Shown here: piece after piece, positions 1 through 7,698 of the stretch
Layout: each line of letters starts with the position of its first letter
Position numbering within the stretch: the first letter of the stretch is position 1
Source: a virus
Virus record (IMG/VR): IMGVR_UViG_3300032080_000011
Span: 1-41,622 of that record
Strand: one strand, 5' to 3'
DNA length: 41,622 bases
The notes under the pieces: model-generated
What the model was told of the DNA's origin: nothing
The model's input: the letters and a program-made list of their open reading frames with translations, nothing else
Databases searched by the model: none
Position numbers and translations under genes: made by a program

Positions 1-1
1 T

Positions 2-127
2 CATGAACAGCCAGTCGGCGCCGGTGGCCAGGAACTTGCGGGCCACCTCGGAGCGGCCGGCAGCCACGCCCATCGTGCCGGCCACCTCACGCAGGTACAT
101 GCCGCCGGGGCGCACAATGTGGCCGGG
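2..127. repeat. Left copy of 126-bp terminal direct repeat
   Basis: Bases 2-127 are identical to 41497-41622; base 1 (t) does not match 41496 (c). The repeat lies inside one open gene, and joining the ends restores that gene in frame. It is best read as the overlap of a circular assembly rather than a biological terminal repeat. Unit length would be about 41,496 bp. Confidence 0.9.
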
Positions 128-232
128 ACCGGCCTGGTCGGCCAGCATCAGGTCGGTCCAGGACAGCCCGAAACAGGCCGACCACTGGTGATTGTCCAGG
201 AACGCGGGGATCACGCTGGCGGTGTCGGTCAT
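2..232 (-). CDS. Glycosyltransferase, N-terminal part (gene crosses the circle junction)
   Basis: This is the 5' part of the gene that continues at 41622-40921. It starts at ATG 232. Reading leftward gives MTDTASVIPAFLDNHQWSAC and then the same residues as the right-hand end of the window, in the same frame, because bases 2-127 duplicate 41497-41622. The joined protein is 268 residues. It resembles family 2-like GT-A glycosyltransferases of actinophages, which may modify virion surface proteins. No strong Shine-Dalgarno is visible before ATG 232. See the 40921-41622 entry for motifs. Confidence 0.8.
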   Translation of the reverse strand, partial: MTDTASVIPAFLDNHQWSACFGLSWTDLMLADQAGPGHIVRPGGMYLREVAGTMGVAAGRSEVARKFLATGADWLFM

Positions 233-267
233 CGGTGCTCACTCTCGGCAAGGGGTGCGGCAAGGTT

Positions 268-308
268 GGGGCACCCGGTGAGCCCTTGCCAAACCCCTCG
301 GGTGCCCC
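268..308. terminator. Inverted repeat between capsid-side genes and glycosyltransferase
   Basis: GGGGCACCCG at 268-277 pairs perfectly with CGGGTGCCCC at 299-308 around a 21-nt loop, in the 83-base gap between the minus-strand genes ending at 316 and starting at 232. There is no T tract on the minus strand. It may lower read-through after the abundant capsid message rather than act as a full terminator. Confidence 0.4.
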
Positions 309-315
309 GGTCCAT

Positions 316-624
316 CTAGTCGCGCCCTGTGCGGGTGGCCTTGGCCTTGGTGGCCTTGGCCGGCGCGACGTCATCACGGTCGTACGTCTGCACGTCGGAC
401 GCCTCGGCGGCCACGCCGCCGGGCGCCGGGCGGTTGTCGCCCTCACCGGCCGGGGCCGCGTCGAGGTTGACGTGCTGCCCGGTCGCCGCGTCCACCGGGC
501 CGGTGGCCTCGGTGATGATGGCCTCCCGGCCGTCCGGCGCGGTCACGGTCTTGCCCATGTGCTGCTCGGCGGGCACCTTGTCGTCGTAGTCCGGGTCGCC
601 GCTCTTCGCCTTGTCGTAGACCAT
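316..624 (-). CDS. Small acidic protein downstream of capsid, unknown function
   Basis: A 102-residue hydrophilic protein immediately after the major capsid gene. A good ribosome site (AGGAAAGGA) lies about 8 nt before ATG 624. The N-terminus is charged (MVYDKAKSGDPDYDDKVPAE) and the C-terminus is low-complexity, with alternating Lys/Ala/Thr (AKATKAKATRTGRD). Position directly behind the capsid gene is typical of head decoration or head-completion proteins, but no family is recognised and that role is inferred from place only. Nothing suggests membrane or catalytic function. Confidence 0.65.
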   Translation of the reverse strand: MVYDKAKSGDPDYDDKVPAEQHMGKTVTAPDGREAIITEATGPVDAATGQHVNLDAAPAGEGDNRPAPGGVAAEASDVQTYDRDDVAPAKATKAKATRTGRD

Positions 625-686
625 GAGTCGTTCCTTTCCTGGTGGGGCGGGGTGGCAATTCGCCTAGTTCCCGCCCCACTGTCCGA

Positions 687-2141
687 CTATGCGGTGGTCT
701 TGTCCTGCAGCAGGCGGAAGGCCAGGTCGTTGACCGAGTCCGAGCCGTTGCGGAAGTGCATGTACCAGGCCCGGCGACCATCCGGCAGGTTGTTGCTGGT
801 GTTGAACAGGTGCGGGATGAACTCCACCGAGGTGGAACCCGGCTTGTCCACGATGACGAAGTTGGAGAAGTCGCCGTACACCAGCAGGTTGTCCACCGTG
901 GTGGTCTGGCTGGTCGCCGGCATGTCGTCGGAGACGGTGACCGGGCGGCCCAGAATCCGGTCGGTGTAGCCCTCGGCCAGGTTGGTCGAGTAGCTGGCCG
1001 ACAGGGCGGTGCCCAGGGCCTGGATCTCGCCGAGGAACAGCGGGTTCATCAACCACTCGGACTTGCCGCGCCAGCGCACCGGCACCGAGCGCCACACGTT
1101 CTGAATGTCCGCCAGGGTCCAGGTGTGCCCGGTCGTCAGGCTGATCTCGACGTTGGTGTTGGCGTCCAGCGCCGTGACGATACCGGTCGGCGCGGTGGTG
1201 CCGTTACCGGTCGCGTGCGCGGCGCCCTCGAGCCGGTCCTTGGAGTCGGCGAGCAGCATCAACACATCGCTGCCGAGGCCCGAGATGTCCTCGAAGCTCT
1301 CGATCGAGGCCTGGATGAGGCTCTTCGCGCTGAACACCGGGATCTGCGCGGGCGCGACCGGCGGGGTGTCGTCGGAGACCTCGGTGAGCTCGGCGTCCCA
1401 GCTGGCCGTCGAGCCGGCGGTGGTGACACCGTTCCACTTGTTCGCGCCGCCGGTCAGCGTGACCACCCGGGACATTCCGCGGATGACGTTGGACGTGCCC
1501 GAGTTGGTGAGGATCAGCGTCGGGTCCAGGTGCGTGGGCACCAGGTAGCCACCGGCGGTGTTGGTACCGACCGCCATGGCGGCCCGCTCGATGTCCGAGA
1601 GGTGCAGGTCGCGGCCGGTCATCACCTTCTCCCAGCCGTCCACGTACTCGGGGCGCATCCGGGAGAGCAGGTTGGTGGCCCAGGAGGTGTCCCGGGCGTG
1701 CCGCTTGAGGAACGTCTCCAGGCTGCCCTCGTAGCCCTGCGGGAGCTCGAACGCCTCGAGCGCCTTGAGGTTCGAGTCGATCATCGCGCGGGTGATTTCC
1801 CGCTTGTCCATGTGGCGGGTGTCGGCGCGCAGCACCTCGAACGGGTCGACGCGGCGCATCACCTCGGGGCCGCGGCGGGCGCGGGTCACCTCGGTCTCGC
1901 GCTGGTCGCCGGGCTCGACGTTGGCGGCGGCGAGGCTGGCGTTGCGGACCACCTCGATGCGGTCCTCGTACTCGACGGCCTCGGCGCGCAGCACCTCGAG
2001 CTCTTCGAACTCGGCCAGCGCCGCGTCCGAGCGGGTCAGGTCGGCATCGGTGGGTTCCTCGAGGTCCTGGACCTCGAAGATGGTGTTACGGCAGATCTCC
2101 TGGGCGGACTCGATCTCCGCCACGGTCCGGCGCTTGGGCAC
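687..2141 (-). CDS. Major capsid protein, HK97 fold
   Basis: A 484-residue protein that builds the icosahedral head. Residues 1-110 form a charged, predicted helical segment that looks like the delta/scaffold domain removed by the neighbouring protease. From about residue 175 the sequence (AVGTNTAGGYLVPTHLDPT) enters the HK97-type capsid core, and the C-terminal part contains the usual E-loop/P-domain pattern (IQASIESFEDISGLGSDVLM). GTG 2141 is chosen because GGAG lies 6 nt upstream; in-frame GTG 2153 is possible and would add four residues. The start overlaps the end of the protease gene. Protease and capsid in this order are the standard HK97 head arrangement. Confidence 0.93.
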   Translation of the reverse strand: MPKRRTVAEIESAQEICRNTIFEVQDLEEPTDADLTRSDAALAEFEELEVLRAEAVEYEDRIEVVRNASLAAANVEPGDQRETEVTRARRGPEVMRRVDPFEVLRADTRHMDKREITRAMIDSNLKALEAFELPQGYEGSLETFLKRHARDTSWATNLLSRMRPEYVDGWEKVMTGRDLHLSDIERAAMAVGTNTAGGYLVPTHLDPTLILTNSGTSNVIRGMSRVVTLTGGANKWNGVTTAGSTASWDAELTEVSDDTPPVAPAQIPVFSAKSLIQASIESFEDISGLGSDVLMLLADSKDRLEGAAHATGNGTTAPTGIVTALDANTNVEISLTTGHTWTLADIQNVWRSVPVRWRGKSEWLMNPLFLGEIQALGTALSASYSTNLAEGYTDRILGRPVTVSDDMPATSQTTTVDNLLVYGDFSNFVIVDKPGSTSVEFIPHLFNTSNNLPDGRRAWYMHFRNGSDSVNDLAFRLLQDKTTA

Positions 2142-2877
2142 TGATTGCTCCACTCAGAATCGAGCGCACGCGCAGCGAGTTGCGCCGGGCGTGCAAGCGT
2201 CCCGAGTGGCCAGCGGCCGGCTCTGACGTGACCGGCCCCACGGTGGGGTGGCCGTCCTGGGCGGCGCTGGCAAGCGACGTGCCCAGTTGTTCGGTGATCA
2301 GTGTACGGACCAACTCGCGCAGCTCGGAGTGGTCCGGCTGGGAGCGCACGGCCACGATGCCGGCATCCTCGTAGGCGGGGCTCGCGGTGGGTCCGTACTC
2401 GCTCAGGCCCAGCTCGGTGCGCGAGACGATCGGCAGGCCGCCGCGCCGGCCGCGTTCCTTGGACTGGTACACCCGGCCCCGGAAGCTCTGCCCGGTGATC
2501 TGCCCGCCCTTGATGGCGGCCAGGACCGCATCAGCCATCGGCGAGTCGTTGTACCGGGACACCGTGAGCAGGCCCCGGCCGTCGACCCGGGCCTCGAGGG
2601 CGGTCGCGATCGGCACACTGCCCACCATGTTGGGCTGCCCGTCGGCGTCGTAGCCGTGGTTGTAGAGCACCTTGACCTTGCCGGGGCGCCACTCGGCGAG
2701 CGTCTTGTTGAACGCGCCGCGGTGGATGTCCTCGAAATAGTGGCCGTGCTGGTCCCGGATTTCCACCTCGCGGTCAAACACCGCGGCGTACGCGGTCACG
2801 GTCCGGCCGTCCCCGCCGCGCTGGATCTCGATGTCATCCAGGGGGAAGATCCGCTCGTATCGGATGATCTCCGGCAT
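2086..2877 (-). CDS. HK97-family prohead protease
   Basis: A 263-residue serine protease that trims capsid and scaffold during head maturation. The N-terminal strand pattern (TVTAYAAVFDREVEI) and the HRGAF motif near 52 are typical of the family. The likely catalytic His is H74 in VLYNHGYD and the Ser is S131 in GQSFRGRV. The last 60 or so residues are basic and low-complexity and overlap the start of the capsid gene in another frame. ATG 2877 is preceded by GACGGGGAG. It sits between the portal-side genes and the capsid, as expected. Confidence 0.93.
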   Translation of the reverse strand: MPEIIRYERIFPLDDIEIQRGGDGRTVTAYAAVFDREVEIRDQHGHYFEDIHRGAFNKTLAEWRPGKVKVLYNHGYDADGQPNMVGSVPIATALEARVDGRGLLTVSRYNDSPMADAVLAAIKGGQITGQSFRGRVYQSKERGRRGGLPIVSRTELGLSEYGPTASPAYEDAGIVAVRSQPDHSELRELVRTLITEQLGTSLASAAQDGHPTVGPVTSEPAAGHSGRLHARRNSLRVRSILSGAISAQAPDRGGDRVRPGDLP

Positions 2878-2889
2878 GGGTGCTCCCCG

Positions 2890-3432
2890 TCAGACTCGCT
2901 GCAGTAGGGCATGGGACTGCTCAGCCGCGGTCAGCTTGCGGGCCGGCGGCGGTTTCGGTGCGGCCTTCTTCGGCGCCGGCTTGTGGTGCGCGGCGGGCCG
3001 GTGATGGGCCGGGGCCTTGTGGTGGGTCGCCGGCTTGTGGTGCGCAGCGGGCCGGCGGGCGCCGGCCTTGTGCGTGCCGGCCTTGTGCTTGGCGCTGATC
3101 TCCCGGATCTGCTTGAGCAGCGCCGGGGACACCTTGCCGTCGGCGGGCAGGCCGAGCCGGCGTTGCGCCCGCTTGATCGCGGCGGTGGTCCGCGGGCCCA
3201 GCTTGCCGTCCACCTTCAACGGGTTACCGGCCGAGTCCTTGAGGCCGAGCTCATTCAGCGCGGTCTGCAGTTGCTTGACCCGCTTGTCGCCGCCCTTGGC
3301 CCCGTAGCCGGCGCCGGTGCCGTGCTTGGCGTCGTAGCCGACCGTGTCGTTCTCGCTGGACGCGCCCTTGCTCACGAACTGGCCGCCCTGGGCGCCCTTG
3401 CCGCGGGCGTGCTTACTCTCGTCGAAAACCAC
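2890..3432 (-). CDS. Peptidoglycan-binding-domain protein in the head operon
   Basis: A 180-residue protein between portal and protease. Residues 1-22 carry a KHARGKGAQGGQF segment, the Gly/Gln-rich tag often seen in phage head-associated proteins. Residues about 50-108 form a PG_binding_1-like repeat (LQTALNELGLK, VDGKLGPRTTAAIKRAQRRL). Residues about 120-165 are a His/Ala/Pro/Lys-rich tract built from repeats such as PAAHHKP. GTG 3432 is chosen because it follows the portal stop by two bases and the family-like N-terminus begins there; a longer reading frame upstream overlaps portal. No catalytic domain is visible. A head-packaged or portal-linked cell-wall-binding protein is possible; function is uncertain. 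Confidence 0.75.
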   Translation of the reverse strand: MVFDESKHARGKGAQGGQFVSKGASSENDTVGYDAKHGTGAGYGAKGGDKRVKQLQTALNELGLKDSAGNPLKVDGKLGPRTTAAIKRAQRRLGLPADGKVSPALLKQIREISAKHKAGTHKAGARRPAAHHKPATHHKAPAHHRPAAHHKPAPKKAAPKPPPARKLTAAEQSHALLQRV

Positions 3433-3434
3433 GG

Positions 3435-4874
3435 TCAGGCCCCAATCTGGTCGAGCGCATCGGCGGTTGCCTGATCGGAGGCCGGGTCCGGGGCGTTCGG
3501 GTCGGCGTTCGGGTCGACCGCGGCCGGGTCGGCGCCGGCCGGCACCCCCGGTTCCTGCAGCTGCACGCTGAGCATGCCCGAATGCTTGAGCTGCGAGAGA
3601 TCCTCGGCCAGGACCGCCTTGACCGCCGAGTCGGGCACGAACCCACCCGCGATCAGCGCGTTGATGGTGGCCGCGGTGGTGGAGATGGTCTGCGCCAGGT
3701 CCATCGCGTCCTCGCGCAGGAACGCCACGTCGGACGCGTCGTACCAGAGCTCGGCGCCGTCCGGCACCGCCACCAGCGGCGCGACCGCCCCGACAAAGGA
3801 GCGCCACTGCGAGCGCAGGAACAGGTCCCCGTACGCGCGTTTGGCCTGCCCGTAGTTGGAGTACGTGGCCGCCTGCAGACCCTCGGAGAGCCCGACCACG
3901 ATCGGCGGCACGCCACCGGCGGCGGCCACCCGGGTCTCGCCGTGGCCCTGGGTGACCGCGAAGTCGAGCTGGCGCAGGTCGGTGCCGATCGGGGTGACGT
4001 CGGCGCCGCCGCCCAGGTACATGGTCTTGTAGGCATTGCCGATGCCCTCGGTGGACGCCTTGGCGGCGGCCACGAACTCCCGGAACTGCTCCACGGTCAC
4101 GGTGTCCTTGAGCGAGACCGCCAGGTTTGGCGTGGCCGCGTTCGAGAAGAACTGCAGCTTGTGCTGGGTGGAGGCCTGGTCCGCGAGGAATTCCTTGACC
4201 ACCGGGGTGATCCAGGACATCCCCCGGTACTGGCTCTCCGGATCCGGGATCGGTGCCCAGTGCACGCAGTCGTCCAGCGTGTACAGCGCTACCGGGCCGC
4301 GCGAGAGGGGCCCCCCGGCGGTGTATTTGTAGCCGAGAATGTCTGATTCGGTGGCCAGGTCCGGCGGGGCGGACAGGATGAACTCCATCCAGTCCGGCCG
4401 GCGGCGCAACAGCCGCGATCCGTCGCGGGATCGGGCCAAAAAGAAGGTGCCACCAGCGGTGATGTCCTGCTCGGCGCGCAACAGCATCTGTTGGGTGGTG
4501 CCGCCGGGCCAGGGACGCTCCAGCGCCTCGAGATCGGTGTTGCCGAACAGGTCGTTGCCGCCGCCGGACTGCCCGTGCCGGCGGAATTTGAATCGGACCT
4601 CGGAAAACGGCCGGGCGCGGGCCATCGACACCGCGAAAATGACCCCGTTGGCCTTGTAGCAGGCCTGTACGTAGCCGGCGAAGGTGTCCGACGGGGGTTC
4701 CACCCGGCTGCCGGGCATCGTGGTGGTGAACGCGCCGCCGCCGTACGCGCTGCCCTGGAACGTGAACATGGATTCACGCCATTGCACGTACTGATCCCAG
4801 GCCGGGTTATACGAACGGGCCAGGTCGGTGGTTTGCGGGGTCGTCCAGCGGGTCAATTCCTGCAGGAAGCTCAC
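3435..4874 (-). CDS. Portal protein
   Basis: A 479-residue portal, the dodecameric ring at the capsid vertex through which DNA is packaged. The sequence has the SPP1/HK97-like portal pattern: an N-terminal wing region (QACYKANGVIFAVSMARARP), a central segment around FSNAATPNLAVSLKD, and ending with a Pro/Asp/Ala-rich tail. GTG 4874 overlaps the TerL stop as GTGA, so the two are translationally coupled; the frame is open further upstream but only into TerL. Placement after TerL and before protease and capsid supports the call. Confidence 0.92.
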   Translation of the reverse strand: MSFLQELTRWTTPQTTDLARSYNPAWDQYVQWRESMFTFQGSAYGGGAFTTTMPGSRVEPPSDTFAGYVQACYKANGVIFAVSMARARPFSEVRFKFRRHGQSGGGNDLFGNTDLEALERPWPGGTTQQMLLRAEQDITAGGTFFLARSRDGSRLLRRRPDWMEFILSAPPDLATESDILGYKYTAGGPLSRGPVALYTLDDCVHWAPIPDPESQYRGMSWITPVVKEFLADQASTQHKLQFFSNAATPNLAVSLKDTVTVEQFREFVAAAKASTEGIGNAYKTMYLGGGADVTPIGTDLRQLDFAVTQGHGETRVAAAGGVPPIVVGLSEGLQAATYSNYGQAKRAYGDLFLRSQWRSFVGAVAPLVAVPDGAELWYDASDVAFLREDAMDLAQTISTTAATINALIAGGFVPDSAVKAVLAEDLSQLKHSGMLSVQLQEPGVPAGADPAAVDPNADPNAPDPASDQATADALDQIGA

Positions 4875-6331
4875 GCGAACGCTACCCAGGGCAGGACCGC
4901 AGCCTCTTTGCCGTGCGTGACCTGGCCCCACAGGGCATGCGTGACGGCCACCAAGGGGGTGGCGTCCACCGTGGCGTTGCGCCGGTCCCAGGCGTGACCA
5001 TCGCCGACGGGCCGCTTCACTGCGCCCGCCACGGCGGCGGCGAGTTCGTGCTGGCCCAGGTGAGCAATTCGCTGATCCCCGCTGTCTTCCGTGGCCGCGT
5101 CATAGATCATGCCGAAGGCAGATGCTACATCCCTAGTTGTCATCGTTAGGACGTTGACACCTGCTTCCGTCAGTTCTGGTATCAACGATCCGGCCGGGCT
5201 ACCGGGATCGACCACGGTCCCGACCGCGTTGTGAGCCTTATTCAGCCGCGCCAGCTCGGCCACGCACCACGACGTGCCGGCCCCGCCCAGGATGTGTTCG
5301 AGGTGGATCGCGTCGTCGGCGCGGCGCTGCGCCAGGCCGACGGAGGCCCGGACCAGCCCGCCCGAGCGGCTGGTGACATCCAGCGCGAACACCGGGCGCC
5401 CGACCAGCGTGGGCACCGGTCCGGCGTGCGCGTCCCACTGCGCCTTGCTGATCACGCCGTGGCCGAGCGAGAGATCCGGCGGCCAGATGCCGAGGCGCTC
5501 CCGGGCGAAGCCGACCGGATCCATCACGGCCCGCTCCCGGGCGATGGCTTCCTCACTGATCAGCACCGGGAAGGACGGATTGCAGCGCGCCCACAGCGCC
5601 CGGTCGTCCAGGTCGACCGTGGCCAGCGCGTCCAGGCAGCCTTCGGCGCCGTAGTCCAGGTACACCTGGCCGGCGGCGCCGGCTATCGCCTGACGGCGGG
5701 CCCGAAACAGCGCCTCGCCGGTGGCCACGTCCAGCGGTGGACTGCTGCCCAGCCACAACTGTGGGTTCGGCCGGGCGCTCATGGTCGGCAGCACCGCGTC
5801 CACCTGCGGGCCGGTCAGCGCGTACGCCTCATTCCAGATGACCTTGTCGAAGGAGAAGCCTCGGCCGGCGCCCTTGGACCGGGCCAGGAACCGCATCCGG
5901 CCGCCGCCGGCCGCCGGAGTCAGCTCGATGCCCTCTTCGCCGTTCGTGTTGATGATCTTTTTGACCCGCTTGCGCAGGCTATCGGTATTTTCGATTAGCC
6001 CGATCAGCCGGCGGAACGCTTCCATGGCCGTCTTGTACTCGTGTGCCGAGTGCCCGATCAGGCGCTCGCGGGTGACGAACAGCCAGAACAGCCCGAGCGC
6101 CTCAAAGATCGCGTCCTTGCCGTTCTGCCGTGGCGCCACCACCGACACCTGAAACGCGGCCCACTTGCCGTCCGCGGTCTCGCCGAGGCCCAGCTCGAGC
6201 GCGTCGCGCTGCCAGGGGAACAGGTTCAGACCGGCGCTGGCGGCCAGCTCGGCGGCCTCGGCGCCGCTGGAGTAGGCGTACGCCGGGGCGTGGCAGATCC
6301 GGGGCCGGGGCGCGGCAAGTAGCTGGGACAT
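4871..6331 (-). CDS. Terminase large subunit
   Basis: A 486-residue packaging motor with an N-terminal ATPase and a C-terminal RNase H-like nuclease. The Walker A-like motif VVAPRQNGKD is at residues 64-73. The Walker B position reads KVIWNEAYAL (about 163-172), with Asn where most terminases have Asp before the catalytic Glu. Nuclease-type acidic residues occur in VFALDVTSRSGG (about 317), TVVDPGSPAG and a C-terminal GDGHAWDRRN. A hairpin terminator separates it from the upstream gene at 6430. It ends in a GTGA overlap with portal. Confidence 0.95.
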   Translation of the reverse strand: MSQLLAAPRPRICHAPAYAYSSGAEAAELAASAGLNLFPWQRDALELGLGETADGKWAAFQVSVVAPRQNGKDAIFEALGLFWLFVTRERLIGHSAHEYKTAMEAFRRLIGLIENTDSLRKRVKKIINTNGEEGIELTPAAGGGRMRFLARSKGAGRGFSFDKVIWNEAYALTGPQVDAVLPTMSARPNPQLWLGSSPPLDVATGEALFRARRQAIAGAAGQVYLDYGAEGCLDALATVDLDDRALWARCNPSFPVLISEEAIARERAVMDPVGFARERLGIWPPDLSLGHGVISKAQWDAHAGPVPTLVGRPVFALDVTSRSGGLVRASVGLAQRRADDAIHLEHILGGAGTSWCVAELARLNKAHNAVGTVVDPGSPAGSLIPELTEAGVNVLTMTTRDVASAFGMIYDAATEDSGDQRIAHLGQHELAAAVAGAVKRPVGDGHAWDRRNATVDATPLVAVTHALWGQVTHGKEAAVLPWVAFA

Positions 6332-6359
6332 GGCGCCATGGTAGGGACATAGGACGCGA

Positions 6360-6388
6360 AAACGGGCCCCGGTGATCGAGGCCCGTTT
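6360..6388 (-). terminator. Hairpin terminator upstream of TerL
   Basis: AAACGGGCC (6360-6368) pairs with GGCCCGTTT (6380-6388). On the minus strand the stem is followed by TTTT, which fits an intrinsic terminator or attenuator between the putative small terminase gene and TerL. A separate promoter, or read-through, would then be needed for TerL. Confidence 0.7.
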
Positions 6389-6429
6389 CCCTTCCCAGCA
6401 GCATCACCGCGTCAGATGATGCGATCAGC

Positions 6430-6771
6430 CTACGTGCTGGCCGCCGCCCGCTTGGCGGCACGCGCCGCCGCCAGCTCATCCGCCGGATCAGCGGCAGCCG
6501 GCGGCGGCGCGTCCTTGACCCCCTGAAAGGCGCGCAGCTCGGCGAGGACCGCGCGCAAAGCCAGTGCCTGCTGCCGGGCCTCGGCCAGCGGCCGGTTGAC
6601 GACCACCTCGAGCTCGCCGGCCCTCTCCTGGACGTTCAGCCACGAATCGTCGCCGCCGGTGATGATGGCCTCGAGCTTGTCGAGCCGAGCCTTGATCCGG
6701 CAGGCTTCCTCGGCCAGGGCATGTGCGCCGCCGTTCAGCGCCTCGAGGTTGAGGTCTTCGGCGAGGGTCAC
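6430..6771 (-). CDS. Putative terminase small subunit
   Basis: A 113-residue protein just upstream of TerL. It is almost entirely helical and Ala/Leu/Glu-rich (EEACRIKARLDKLEAIITGG, NRPLAEARQQALALRAVL), with a basic Ala-rich C-terminus (AAARAAKRAAAST). GTG 6771 overlaps the stop of the preceding small gene as GTGA, which fixes the start; the longer frame upstream is shadow sequence. Helical character, size and place before TerL fit a DNA-recognising small terminase, but no clear helix-turn-helix is visible. The assignment rests mainly on position. Confidence 0.55.
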   Translation of the reverse strand: MTLAEDLNLEALNGGAHALAEEACRIKARLDKLEAIITGGDDSWLNVQERAGELEVVVNRPLAEARQQALALRAVLAELRAFQGVKDAPPPAAADPADELAAARAAKRAAAST

Positions 6772-6899
6772 GGGCGCGTCCAGACCAGTCGGCGGATCCG
6801 GAACCGCGGACAGCCGACCGTGCCGCAGTGCCCGCAGTGCGTGGAACGCCGGAAGTGCACGTGCACCGCGTAGGGATGCCGGCACCGGCACTCGACCAT
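6768..6899 (-). CDS. Small zinc-finger-like protein
   Basis: A 43-residue basic protein starting at ATG 6899. It carries a Cys/His-rich pattern: C4 and C6 near the start, then CGHCGTVGC, with several His residues between. This is a plausible single zinc site, with Arg-rich flanks suited to nucleic acid. It follows the membrane protein gene by 8 bases and overlaps the next gene's start by four, so it belongs to the same transcript. Function unknown; a packaging accessory role is possible from the location. Confidence 0.55.
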   Translation of the reverse strand: MVECRCRHPYAVHVHFRRSTHCGHCGTVGCPRFRIRRLVWTRP

Positions 6900-6907
6900 C
6901 GGCCAGA

Positions 6908-7069
6908 TCACAGCAGGGACACCAGCAGCATCGCGCCAATCACCACCATGATTCCTAGAACGATGCACAGCAGGATCAGTTCCTCGGCGTGGGGGACCGG
7001 CGCGGTCCGGCGCCGGGGTGTGGTGTCGAGCACGAAGGGTCCCATCCGGGGCCGGAAGCGGATGCGCAT
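6908..7069 (-). CDS. Small single-pass membrane protein with leaderless start
   Basis: A 53-residue protein: a basic N-terminal half (MRIRFRPRMGPF, TPRRR) and one strong C-terminal transmembrane segment (LILLCIVLGIMVVIGAMLLV). ATG 7069 lies 7 nt after a TATAGT promoter hexamer, so the transcript probably begins at or next to the start codon. It opens the cluster leading into the terminase genes. Function unknown; it is far from the lysis cassette, so a holin role is not favoured. Confidence 0.65.
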   Translation of the reverse strand: MRIRFRPRMGPFVLDTTPRRRTAPVPHAEELILLCIVLGIMVVIGAMLLVSLL

Positions 7070-7076
7070 GTCCTGG

Positions 7077-7085
7077 ACTATAGCA
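7077..7085 (-). promoter_or_regulatory. Extended -10 promoter TGCTATAGT before the 7069 gene
   Basis: On the minus strand TGC-TATAGT is followed by 7 nt and then ATG 7069. It is one of the recurrent extended -10 elements in this genome. It likely starts the packaging/head transcript. Confidence 0.75.
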
Positions 7086-7114
7086 AGTGATCGCCGGCCC
7101 CGCGCGAAGGCCAT

Positions 7115-7290
7115 CCTAGGACGCGCTGCACGCAGCGATCCTCATCACTGTTCTGAGGCCTGGACCTGCCATTTTGTGGGCCGCGCGGGGGGAAATGTGA
7201 CGACAAAGGACTTGGGGTCGGTAAGGAAAGGGTTCATGGCGCGAACCCACCCCCCTACCTGTGCATTTGCCATTCATTCATCAATGACTA
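7115..7290. other. Gene-free stretch between HNH nuclease and terminase cluster; possible cos region
   Basis: About 175 bases without a convincing gene on either strand and visibly less GC-rich than the flanks. It holds a G-run (GCGCGGGGGGAAATG near 7183-7198), an inverted repeat GGGTTC/GAACCC at 7230-7248, and a C-run. In cos-type phages an HNH gene and the small terminase often flank the packaging site, which makes this a candidate. No cohesive-end sequence can be recognised by eye. Confidence 0.35.
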
Positions 7291-7572
7291 TCACCAAGGG
7301 CGAGAGCGGATAGCGGGAATCGACACGCATTGAGCGTGCTTTCCTTTCTTGCTATTGCATGATCGGCATAGCACACCTAGTGGGCCATGCGGGGTACCAC
7401 CGCTGACCACCGATACCAGGTGGTCCGCGGTCAGGTCCGCTGCCGGATGGGGCGCCCGCTGATAGCCCGGACAGATCGCTCCATGGCTCTCCATGTGCTC
7501 CCGTACCACCCGCGCACGACGCCCCCGTTCCACCCGGTCGTTATGGAGATCTGCTCTGCCCCCTTGTGCCAT
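7291..7572 (-). CDS. HNH endonuclease near the terminase genes
   Basis: A 93-residue protein with an HNH signature: C34 and H42 near AICPGYQRAPHP, then the core LTADHLVSVVSGG and LCRSCNSKKG, which supply the His, Cys pair and Asn expected of the fold. HNH proteins encoded beside terminase genes are known in several siphoviruses to be needed for cos cleavage during packaging, and that is the likeliest role. ATG 7572 is used; an internal GTG after it is also possible. A strong hairpin lies just upstream, so it may have separate transcription. Confidence 0.75.
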   Translation of the reverse strand: MAQGGRADLHNDRVERGRRARVVREHMESHGAICPGYQRAPHPAADLTADHLVSVVSGGTPHGPLGVLCRSCNSKKGKHAQCVSIPAIRSRPW

Positions 7573-7586
7573 GGGCTCAACAATGG

Positions 7587-7638
7587 GCTAGGCCGCCCAG
7601 GAGACCAAGGACGGGAGGTCTCAACTGGGCGGCCTAGC
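7587..7638. terminator. Long two-stage hairpin between 7699 gene and HNH gene
   Basis: A 14-bp outer stem (GCTAGGCCGCCCAG, 7587-7600, with 7625-7638) directly continues into a 6-bp inner stem (GAGACC 7601-7606 with GGTCTC 7617-7622), separated only by a two-base AA bulge. It lies between two minus-strand genes and has no T tract. It probably terminates or processes the accessory transcript. Confidence 0.6.
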
Positions 7639-7698
7639 GATGATCACCACAGCGCACCGGCCTGGACACGTGGTGGATCGGATGGTGAGAGTACGGCA

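Noticed and set aside
2-127. Phage attachment site or true terminal redundancy
   Set aside because: The repeat lies inside a gene that is restored by circularisation, there is no integrase, and overlap length is typical of an assembly artefact.
642-2144. Long plus-strand open frame opposite the capsid gene
   Set aside because: It mirrors the GC-rich capsid gene, has Arg/Gly/Val-rich composition with no domain, and the minus-strand capsid is certain.
6828-7313. Plus-strand gene across the terminase upstream region
   Set aside because: No ribosome site or promoter, composition not protein-like, and minus-strand small genes with good starts occupy most of it.
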